From Nitriliruptorales bacterium (GTDB lineage Bacteria > Actinomycetota > Nitriliruptoria > Euzebyales > Egibacteraceae): a stretch of 47,857 nucleotides of DNA. Location of the stretch: the NCBI GenBank assembly GCA_009377835.1, contig WHTG01000004.1, forward strand, positions 1-47,857. The letters are read 5' to 3'. The position numbers and the translations under genes were made by a program. Every line of letters begins with the position of its first letter. Positions within the stretch are counted from its first letter, which is position 1. The notes under the pieces are model-generated. The model was not told the origin of the DNA. It was given only the letters and a program-made list of their open reading frames with translations, and ran no database searches. Positions 1-6,140 of this stretch are shown one piece after another.

Positions 1-6
1 AGAGCC

Positions 7-942
7 ATGCCCGCGCTGATTTTCTTCGCAGTCCTGTGCATCGTCGGGGCCATGCCGGTGCTCTGGATCTCCGTCGCCGGCAGCCGCCGGATCAACGAAG
101 CCGCGACCACCCAGAACCTGCGGCGTGGTCTGGCGACGACCGGCACAACCGACCTGCGACAGGTCCTCCTGACGAAGTCAGCCGGTGAGCGTGCGGTCAG
201 GCCGGCCATGCAGCGCATCGCCGGTCTCGTGAGACGGCTGATGCCGGCGGGTGTCGTCGACGCGCTCGAGCACAAGATCGTCCTGGCCGGCCGCCCGGTA
301 CAGTGGCCGCTGGAGCGCGTGCTGGCCGGGAAGCTGATCCTCGGGGCGGCGGGATTGGTCTTCGGCTTCCTCTCCTTCTCGGCCAACCCGTCGCCGAAAT
401 CTTTGCTCTTCGCGTTCGCGGCCACGGGCCTGGGACTATTCGGCCCTGATCTGATCCTGTCCCGGCGCGGCCGTGAACGGCAGGCGCAGATCGAAAGGGC
501 GCTGCCGGACACGCTGGACCAGATCACGATCTGCGTCGAGGCGGGTCTCGGGTTCGAGGCCGCCATGGCGCGGGCCGGTGGCGCCGGTTCCGGACCCCTG
601 GCCGATGAGATCGTGCGGACACTGCAGCAGATGCAGCTCGGCTCCACCCGCGGGCAGGCTCTGCGCGGCCTGACCGAACGGACCGAGGCGCCCGATCTCC
701 GCCGGTTCGTCGTGGCACTCGTACAGGCCGAAGCCTACGGCCTGCCGATCGCGGACGTCTTGCGGACCCAGGCGAGCGAGTTGCGGAAGAAGCGGCGTCA
801 GCGGGCCGAGGAACATGCGATGAAGATCCCGGTCAAGATCATCTTCCCGCTGGTGCTGTGCATCCTGCCGACCCTGATGATCATGGTCATGGGACCCGCC
901 GGCATCCGCATGTCGAAGTTCTTCAGCGGCGGCTTGCCGTAG
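7..942 (+). CDS. TadC-like type II secretion system F domain protein
   Basis: A 311-residue integral membrane protein of the Tad/Flp pilus export machinery, acting as an inner-membrane platform for pilin assembly. A first membrane segment lies at residues 4-24, a hydrophobic pair at about 100-150, and a C-terminal segment after residue 278. The T2SSF domain covers roughly 160-300 and contains the typical stretch DQITICVEAGLGFEAAMARA. Length fits TadC, which follows TadB in such operons; the expected TadB and ATPase genes would lie to the left, outside the window. The ATG at position 7 is so close to the edge that no ribosome binding site can be judged. Its last 20 bases overlap the end of the opposite-strand hydrolase gene. 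TadC over TadB is a preference based on length and position. Confidence 0.85.
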   Translation: MPALIFFAVLCIVGAMPVLWISVAGSRRINEAATTQNLRRGLATTGTTDLRQVLLTKSAGERAVRPAMQRIAGLVRRLMPAGVVDALEHKIVLAGRPVQWPLERVLAGKLILGAAGLVFGFLSFSANPSPKSLLFAFAATGLGLFGPDLILSRRGRERQAQIERALPDTLDQITICVEAGLGFEAAMARAGGAGSGPLADEIVRTLQQMQLGSTRGQALRGLTERTEAPDLRRFVVALVQAEAYGLPIADVLRTQASELRKKRRQRAEEHAMKIPVKIIFPLVLCILPTLMIMVMGPAGIRMSKFFSGGLP

Positions 943-1663
943 CAGCGTCGGGCAGAGCGCGTCTGTCACCCTCCACACCGCTCCGCAGGAACGCCACGGC
1001 CTCGCCCACCACGTCGGGATCCCGCAGCAGCCGGTCGTGTCCGAGTCCGCGGGTGAGGGCCGCCGCCAGTCCACGCATGGCTCGTGGGCGCAGCACGAAC
1101 ATCGTCTCGAACCGCTCCATCGCGTGGTGCAGCCGAACTGCCGAGGCGAGCAGGACGACGCGTTCCGCCGCCAGCTCTTGGCGCAGTGCGATGATCGTCT
1201 CCAGGCCCCCCATCGAGTGCGCGACCACGCCATAGACACCGCCGACGTGCTGCGCGGTCGCGCGAATGGCGGCGGCCACCCCGTAGGCATTCGTGCGGAC
1301 CCCAGGGCTGGCGCCATGCGCCGGCAGGTCGACCGCCACCACGCGGAAGCCTGCGTCGACCAGCGGCGCGATCAGGGCACCCAGGCGGCTGGCCCGGTCA
1401 CCCCAGCCGTGGACCAGCAGCACGCTCGGCCCCTCGCCAGCGGTGAACCCATGCAACACGCCCCGGCCGAACGGGATGCTCAGCGGGGTCGTCTTCTCCA
1501 GCCACCCCGCCTCCCGTATCCGCGCCCTCTCCGACAGCTCCAGGCGCCACGGCGTGAACCACAGGCGCCACGCGAAGAACCCCGCGATCCGCTCCGAGAA
1601 ACGGCCGCCGACGCGGGCGGCGAGCCACGTCAGCCACAGGACCCGGCCTCCGGCACGGTTCAT
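923..1663 (-). CDS. alpha/beta hydrolase, apparently shortened internally
   Basis: A 246-residue alpha/beta hydrolase. Visible motifs are the oxyanion strand VLLVHGWGD (residues 81-89), the nucleophile elbow VVAHSMGG with Ser150, and GLGHDRLLRDPDVV with the likely catalytic His209. The ATG at 1663 is chosen because it overlaps the stop of the small upstream ORF and because the more upstream in-frame start gives a low-complexity tail. Between the strand after the nucleophile (about residue 180) and His209 only about 30 residues remain, where family members usually have a lid plus a strand carrying the catalytic acid. That acid strand is not visible, so the enzyme may carry an internal in-frame deletion. 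Substrate cannot be predicted. The 3' end overlaps the tadC-like gene tail-to-tail. Confidence 0.75.
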   Translation of the reverse strand: MNRAGGRVLWLTWLAARVGGRFSERIAGFFAWRLWFTPWRLELSERARIREAGWLEKTTPLSIPFGRGVLHGFTAGEGPSVLLVHGWGDRASRLGALIAPLVDAGFRVVAVDLPAHGASPGVRTNAYGVAAAIRATAQHVGGVYGVVAHSMGGLETIIALRQELAAERVVLLASAVRLHHAMERFETMFVLRPRAMRGLAAALTRGLGHDRLLRDPDVVGEAVAFLRSGVEGDRRALPDAATASRR

Positions 1664-1800
1664 GCGTCCGTCGCCGGCGAGTCGGGCTCGTCCGCCGCCG
1701 GCGCCCACTCCGGCGCCAGATCGGCCATCAGATCCTGGACCGTGAACTCGACGTCCAGGGTCGTCCCCATCGTGCGATCCATCAGCCACGCCGTCCTCAT
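1660..1800 (-). CDS. small 46-residue protein coupled to the hydrolase
   Basis: This ORF is preceded by a strong ribosome binding site (GAGGAGG about 8 bases before the ATG). Its TGA overlaps the hydrolase ATG (ATGA), which suggests translational coupling. The product is acidic towards its C-terminus, begins MRTAWLMDRTMG and has no recognisable domain or membrane segment. It lies immediately downstream of the palindrome that probably binds the divergent HxlR regulator, so it would be the first gene of the regulated unit. It may be a real small protein or a leader that controls hydrolase translation. Function unknown. Confidence 0.55.
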   Translation of the reverse strand: MRTAWLMDRTMGTTLDVEFTVQDLMADLAPEWAPAADEPDSPATDA

Positions 1801-1814
1801 CGCGCTGCCTCCTC

Positions 1815-1839
1815 AGTGAGTTTCGAAGTGAAACTTACT
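1815..1839. promoter_or_regulatory. candidate HxlR operator palindrome
   Basis: An inverted repeat with 10-base arms, AGTGAGTTTC and GAAACTTACT (9 of 10 positions complementary), separated by five bases. It lies between the divergent hydrolase unit and the HxlR gene. HxlR dimers bind such palindromes, often next to their own gene, so this is a plausible site for both directions. Assignment to this regulator is inferred from position. Confidence 0.55.
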
Positions 1840-1852
1840 CTACGACCCTAGG

Positions 1853-1880
1853 TTGTTCTTTGCAACCCACTGCGTATCAT
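1853..1880 (+). promoter_or_regulatory. candidate promoter of the HxlR gene, leaderless arrangement
   Basis: A -35-like TTGTTC (1853-1858) and a -10-like TATCAT (1875-1880) are separated by 16 bases. The ATG begins at 1887, just six bases after the -10 element, where transcription would start. No ribosome binding site precedes the ATG. This fits a leaderless mRNA, which is common in Actinobacteria. Confidence 0.5.
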
Positions 1881-1886
1881 TGCCTC

Positions 1887-2348
1887 ATGGGTCGTACGAA
1901 CTTCGCCGCCATGAACTGCTCGATCGCCCGCACGCTGGAGGTGATCGGCGAGCGGTGGTCACTGCTGATCGTTCGCGACGCCTTCTACGGCGTCCGCCGC
2001 TTCGACGACTTCCAGCGTGACCTGGGGATTGCGCGCAACGTCCTCACGGATCGGCTGGCGACCCTCGTCGAGTGGGGCGTCTTCGACCGGCGTCAGTACG
2101 AGGACCGGCCGCCACGGTTCGAGTACGTGCTGACGGAGAAGGGACGGGAACTGCTCCCGGTGATCCTGACGATGATGCGCTGGGGCGACCGCTGGGAGAG
2201 CGGCGGGGACCGTCCGGTGACTCTGACGCACCGAGCGTGCGGGCATGTCGCCGAACCGGTGGTCGCCTGCTCGCACTGCAGGGGGGATCTGCTGTGGAAG
2301 GAGCTCCGGACCGATCCCATTCCGGTGACGCTGCCCGCGCGGGGATAG
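1887..2348 (+). CDS. HxlR-family transcriptional regulator
   Basis: A 153-residue winged-helix regulator. The family core is clear: CSIARTLEVIGERWSLLIVR near residues 10-29, the recognition region FDDFQRDLGIARNVLTDRL, and the wing FEYVLTEKG. A Cys/His-rich C-terminal extension (ACGHVAEPVVACSHC) resembles a small metal-binding or redox-sensing element. The ATG at 1887 is preferred over 1911 because a good -10 element sits six bases upstream. It is divergent from the small ORF and hydrolase across a palindromic operator candidate and abuts the convergent methyltransferase gene with no spacer. The inducing signal is unknown; thiol or electrophile sensing would fit the cysteines but is an inference. 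Confidence 0.88.
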   Translation: MGRTNFAAMNCSIARTLEVIGERWSLLIVRDAFYGVRRFDDFQRDLGIARNVLTDRLATLVEWGVFDRRQYEDRPPRFEYVLTEKGRELLPVILTMMRWGDRWESGGDRPVTLTHRACGHVAEPVVACSHCRGDLLWKELRTDPIPVTLPARG

Positions 2349-3113
2349 TCAGGCGCGCTTGCGGGCCTTCCAGACCTCCTCCGACGGCCACCGCCGCGCC
2401 CAGTCGAGCGTCACGAAGTCGTAGGTCGCCGAGGCGTCTGCCGGAGGGCGCAGCTCCAACAGGTCCGTGACCTCCAACCCGTTCGCCTTCAGCAGCCGGA
2501 ACCATTCCGAGTGCAGGAGATGAAACTCGACGGAGTTGTCGTCGGGCCATTCGAAGCGGTGCATCCCGAACCCGTCGCGTAGCAGCGTGCGCCCGGCGGC
2601 GCCCTCCACGTCGGCACACAGCATCAGCAGCAGGCCGTTGCCCAGGAACACCAGCCGACCGCCCGGGCGCAGCACCCGCGCGGCTTCGCCGACCCAGAGG
2701 TAGGGATCACTCCAGATGCTCGCGCCGTACTCGGAGATGACCAGGTCGAACGACTCGTCGGGAAACGGAACGTCGTCCGCCGACGCGTCAACGAGCGGGA
2801 ACTCGACACCGAACTCGGCCTGCAGCGCCCGTGCCGTGTCCAGCTGCTCCGGCGTCGGATCAAGCCCCACGGGCCGTGCGCCGGCACGCGCCATCCACGC
2901 CGACACGTAGCCTGTGCCGCAGCCAAGCTCCAGGGTGTCGAGACCGGCCAGAGAGTCCGGCAGCAGGTGCATCTCGGTTTCCGGGATCCCCCAGATTCCC
3001 CATGAGGGCTCCTGGCCCCACAGCCGCCGACCCGACACCGCGTAGTCCGGGGCGAACTGCGCCCAGACGCGGCGGTTCCGTTCGACGTCGTCGCTGCGGC
3101 TGTGCTGCGTCAC
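2349..3113 (-). CDS. class I SAM-dependent methyltransferase
   Basis: A 254-residue class I methyltransferase of the Methyltransf_11/UbiE-like type. Motif I is LELGCGTGYVSAWMARAG, followed by the acidic end of strand 2 (VGLDPTPEQL), motif II (FDLVISEYGASIWSD) and the post-motif AARVLRPGGRLVFLG. Start GTG at 3113 overlaps the upstream gene's TGA by four bases (GTGA), so the pair is probably translationally coupled. The substrate is not evident; small molecules are usual for this subtype. It is convergent with and directly adjacent to the HxlR gene. Confidence 0.82.
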   Translation of the reverse strand: MTQHSRSDDVERNRRVWAQFAPDYAVSGRRLWGQEPSWGIWGIPETEMHLLPDSLAGLDTLELGCGTGYVSAWMARAGARPVGLDPTPEQLDTARALQAEFGVEFPLVDASADDVPFPDESFDLVISEYGASIWSDPYLWVGEAARVLRPGGRLVFLGNGLLLMLCADVEGAAGRTLLRDGFGMHRFEWPDDNSVEFHLLHSEWFRLLKANGLEVTDLLELRPPADASATYDFVTLDWARRWPSEEVWKARKRA

Positions 3114-4210
3114 GCCCCTGAGGCTAACAACGGCGTGCTGCGCACCGTGACCGAGTCGTCCTCGTCGCTGACGTAGAAGAACCGTCCGTCCGGTCCTTCG
3201 GCGATGCCCTCGATCCGCGGGTTGTCCGGAAATTCCGCCACGGCCGTGGCCGCGACCCGAGCATGACCGTCCACTCCCGCCAGTGGGGCGGCGAAGTGCG
3301 TCGACACGGTGGAGCCGCCTGCGGGATAGTCCTCGCGGATCACGCTGCCCTTGCCGGCGCTGTCCAGGTCGCCCGTGACCAGGTGCAACGTGTCGTCCAC
3401 CACACACAGGTCGCGCACGCCCGCCATATCGCCCCCCCGGCCGACAGCATCGACGACGAGGACGCGTTCGACGCGCGGCCAGGCGCGCGGCTGCGCGAAC
3501 AGCCCCTGGCAGCCGTCGATCTCGACGAGCAGCGGCCGGCCATCCGCCGCAACGGGAAAGCGCAGCCCGAGCAGCAGTGATCCCGACGGGGTGAACGAGA
3601 TCCCCTCGATGTTGATGGTCCAGTCGTCCGTGCGGATCATGGCGGCTTCGTCGGTCCCGTGCAGCTCGTCAAGCGTTGCGTCGATGAACGCCTTCCGGGT
3701 GAGAGGCCCCATCGGTGCCAGTTCGACGGGCGCCGCCTGCAGCGCGTCGTTGACGATGCGGTGCAGGCGAAAACCGGTGTCCACCACCTCGAGCGCCCCG
3801 CGGCTTCCCGAGCCGCTCTCGTCCGCTTGAACAGACGGTTCGTGGAATCGAGCCACCCACTGCTCGCGCCGGCGGATGGGGCCGTCCTTCCCGCCGTGGT
3901 GCGACCCGAAGATGTAGATCCACCGGTCCCAGCGCGACAGCGACTCGGCGTCGCGCATCTCCCCGGCGTCGCCGGCGCGCTGCACGACAAGACGCTCGAT
4001 CGCCCAGCCGTCCTGCGGCCCGTGACCCGCGTCGTGCCCGATCAGCACGATCGCGTCCTCGACGTCCACCTCGTCGAGAACGGACCAGAACGCCTGGTCC
4101 CAGCCGTAATGCTCCAGCAGAGCGGTGTGGCGCACGCGCAGCAGCCCGGATGCTTCGTTGGGGTCCAGCGTGAGCTCCGCGAGCCGCTGGACGTCGTCGC
4201 CAGAATCCAT
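3110..4210 (-). CDS. DUF3616-like predicted beta-propeller protein
   Basis: A 366-residue soluble protein with repeated short beta-rich segments such as NIEGISFTPSGSLLLGLRFP, GVRDLCVVDDTLHLVTG and RIEGIAEGPDGRFFYVSDED. These resemble DUF3616 and esterase-like phytase propellers, in which IEGI and RDL motifs recur. No signal peptide or membrane segment is visible. The stop overlaps the methyltransferase start, forming a two-gene unit. The start ATG at 4210 has only a weak upstream purine tract. Family assignment is tentative; no catalytic residues can be named. Confidence 0.55.
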   Translation of the reverse strand: MDSGDDVQRLAELTLDPNEASGLLRVRHTALLEHYGWDQAFWSVLDEVDVEDAIVLIGHDAGHGPQDGWAIERLVVQRAGDAGEMRDAESLSRWDRWIYIFGSHHGGKDGPIRRREQWVARFHEPSVQADESGSGSRGALEVVDTGFRLHRIVNDALQAAPVELAPMGPLTRKAFIDATLDELHGTDEAAMIRTDDWTINIEGISFTPSGSLLLGLRFPVAADGRPLLVEIDGCQGLFAQPRAWPRVERVLVVDAVGRGGDMAGVRDLCVVDDTLHLVTGDLDSAGKGSVIREDYPAGGSTVSTHFAAPLAGVDGHARVAATAVAEFPDNPRIEGIAEGPDGRFFYVSDEDDSVTVRSTPLLASGA

Positions 4211-4242
4211 GGCGGGTCCGTACCCCGAAGGGCTCTGCCGCT

Positions 4243-4275
4243 CCCCCGGCCAACCGGCCGGGGGTGCAGTAGCGT
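4243..4275 (+). promoter_or_regulatory. GC hairpin and -10-like element before rnz
   Basis: The divergent space contains a perfect nine-base-pair stem (CCCCCGGCC / GGCCGGGGG, 4243-4264) with an AACC loop. It is followed by TAGCGT at 4270-4275, nine bases before the rnz ATG, which fits the actinobacterial TAnnnT -10 form. No convincing -35 is present. The hairpin may be structural or regulatory; its role is not known. Confidence 0.35.
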
Positions 4276-4284
4276 CCCCACCTC

Positions 4285-5220
4285 ATGTCGCAGCGCGAAC
4301 TGACGATCCTGGGCTCCTCGGCGCAGACACCGACCCGCGAGCGCAACCACAACGGCTACCTCCTGCGGTGGGACCGCGAGCAAATCGTGTTCGATCCCGG
4401 CGAGGGGACACAGCGCCAGCTGCTGCTCGCGGGCCGCTCCGCGTCGAAGATCACCAGGATCTGCGTCACGCACTTCCACGGCGATCACTGTCTGGGACTC
4501 CCCGGCCTCATCCAGCGGCTCAATCTCGACCGGGCAAAGGGGCCGGTCCATGTCTACTTCCCGGTGGAGGGGACGCCGTACTTCGAGAACCTCCGTGGCG
4601 CTGCGGCGTTCCACGAGGGGACTTCCCTGAAGGTCGTGCCGTGGGCAGACGGCGCCACTGACCCGGGGCCGGCCTTCACGTTGAGTGCCCGCACGCTCCA
4701 GCACCGCATTCCCACGCTCGGGTGGCGCATCGAGGAGCCGCCGCGCCGGCATCTGCTGCCGGACCGCCTCGCCGAGTTCGGTCTCGAGGGGCCCGTGGTC
4801 GGCAACCTGCAGCGGGAGGGAGTCGTGGAGGTCCACGGTCGGCGCATCACCATCGAACAGGTGAGCGAGACAAGGCCCGGGCAGCGTTTCGCATTCATCA
4901 TGGACACAGCGTTGTGCGATGCCGCGTTCGAGCTCGCCGCGGACGCGGACCTGGTCGTATGCGAGGCGACGTACCTGACAGGCGACGAGGGTCTGGCTCG
5001 TCGCTACCAGCACCTGACGGCGGCGCAGGCGGGCCGGATCGCGGCGGAAGCAGGGGCGCGCCGGTTGGTGCTCACGCACTTCTCGCAGCGGTACCCCGAT
5101 CCCGGGCAGTTCGCCGCCGAGGCAAACGAGTTCTTCGACGACGTGGTGCTGGCGCAGGATCTGCAGACTGTGGCCGTGCCACCGCGGCGGAACGCCACAC
5201 CCTCGGGGGCTTCGCGCTGA
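4285..5220 (+). CDS. rnz: ribonuclease Z (tRNA 3' endonuclease)
   Basis: A 311-residue metallo-beta-lactamase-fold enzyme that cuts pre-tRNA 3' trailers. The zinc motif THFHGDHCLGLPG gives His63, His65, Asp67 and His68. Further hallmarks are the early FDPGEGTQRQ segment, the later FIMDTALCD (metal-bridging Asp) and LTHFSQRY (final metal His). Length matches bacterial RNase Z. It is monocistronic by appearance: divergent from the DUF3616-like gene and convergent with a small membrane protein gene. A -10-like TAGCGT lies nine bases before the ATG and no ribosome binding site is seen, so a near-leaderless mRNA is possible. Confidence 0.93.
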   Translation: MSQRELTILGSSAQTPTRERNHNGYLLRWDREQIVFDPGEGTQRQLLLAGRSASKITRICVTHFHGDHCLGLPGLIQRLNLDRAKGPVHVYFPVEGTPYFENLRGAAAFHEGTSLKVVPWADGATDPGPAFTLSARTLQHRIPTLGWRIEEPPRRHLLPDRLAEFGLEGPVVGNLQREGVVEVHGRRITIEQVSETRPGQRFAFIMDTALCDAAFELAADADLVVCEATYLTGDEGLARRYQHLTAAQAGRIAAEAGARRLVLTHFSQRYPDPGQFAAEANEFFDDVVLAQDLQTVAVPPRRNATPSGASR

Positions 5221-5274
5221 CGGATGCGTCCCGGGGCAGGGCTCGCGCACGGGGCGTGCGGCCCGCCGCGGACG

Positions 5275-5293
5275 CGGTCAGAGCGCCTGACCG
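5275..5293. terminator. hairpin between convergent genes
   Basis: A perfect seven-base-pair stem (CGGTCAG / CTGACCG) with a five-base loop lies between the ends of rnz and the small membrane protein gene. No T-run follows on either strand, so it would be a weak or non-canonical bidirectional terminator. Confidence 0.35.
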
Positions 5294-5299
5294 ACGTTC

Positions 5300-5524
5300 C
5301 TACGAGGGGCTGGTTCTCGGCGGCTGGCTGTGCGGGGAGCCCGGTGGTGCCGCCGCGGACGCCGCGGCCCGCTCGCGGTGCAAGCGGACCCACAGGGCGA
5401 CATGCGCCGCGATGCCCACCGACAAAATGACGACGGCGGCCCACTGCTGGTAGACGGCGGCGATCACCACGGCCAGGACTGCGCCCGCCACAAGGAATCC
5501 CCGGAACATGTTGATCGTTGCCAT
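5300..5524 (-). CDS. small two-helix membrane protein
   Basis: A 74-residue protein with two hydrophobic segments (about residues 7-25 and 28-46), then a basic stretch WVRLHRERAAA and a Pro/Ser-rich tail. A ribosome binding site GAGGG lies four bases before the ATG. It sits 57 bases downstream of the yqgE gene on the same strand and may be cotranscribed with it. No family is recognised. Confidence 0.6.
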   Translation of the reverse strand: MATINMFRGFLVAGAVLAVVIAAVYQQWAAVVILSVGIAAHVALWVRLHRERAAASAAAPPGSPHSQPPRTSPS

Positions 5525-5581
5525 CGCGCCCTCGCTGCTCGGTGGGCTTCCACCGTAGGCGGCGCAGGGGCTGTGTGCCTG

Positions 5582-6124
5582 TCAGTTCAGGGACGGGTTC
5601 TTCGAAATCGTCCGCCATACGCCGCCCTGGCGCGCGAGCACGGCAACCCACAGGTCTTCGGGATCCTGGCTGAAGACGTCCTCGGGACGGGCCTCCACGA
5701 CGAACCACCCGCCCTTCCCGATCTCCACCTCCAGTTGGCCTTCGCCCCATCCCGCGTATCCCACGAAGAGCCGGAACTCGGCGACGTCGCTGATGAGCGC
5801 CAGCGGATCGCCCCGGAGGTCGACCACCGCCACCCCCTCGGAAACCTCCTGGAGATGCTCCAGCGGGCCTCTCGAACTGCCCAGTCCGACCACCGCCTCC
5901 GGCTGCACGGGGCCGCCGACGAACATCACACGCGGGCGTGACGCGAGCGGCTCCCACTGCGGCAGGGCATCGGCGACGTCGACGTCGCTGGGGCGGTTGA
6001 CGACGATCCCGATCGCACCCTCGCCCGAGTGCTCCAGCAGGTACACGACCGCGTGGGAAAAGTTCGGGTCGGCGAGGGACGGCGTCGCCACCAGCAGGCG
6101 TCCCTGCAGCGACTGTGCGGTCAC
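5582..6124 (-). CDS. YqgE/AlgH family protein (DUF179)
   Basis: A 180-residue protein of the YqgE/AlgH family. Diagnostic stretches are LQGRLLVATPSLADPNFSHA, VVYLLEHSGEGAIGIVVNRP, FVGGPVQPEAV and FVGYAGWGEGQLEVEI. The biochemical role of the family is not established, although it is widely conserved and was once proposed as a transcriptional regulator. Start is GTG. It follows the GMC oxidoreductase gene by 16 bases on the same strand, which suggests cotranscription. Confidence 0.9.
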   Translation of the reverse strand: MTAQSLQGRLLVATPSLADPNFSHAVVYLLEHSGEGAIGIVVNRPSDVDVADALPQWEPLASRPRVMFVGGPVQPEAVVGLGSSRGPLEHLQEVSEGVAVVDLRGDPLALISDVAEFRLFVGYAGWGEGQLEVEIGKGGWFVVEARPEDVFSQDPEDLWVAVLARQGGVWRTISKNPSLN

Positions 6125-6140
6125 GGCCTGCGCTGCGCGT

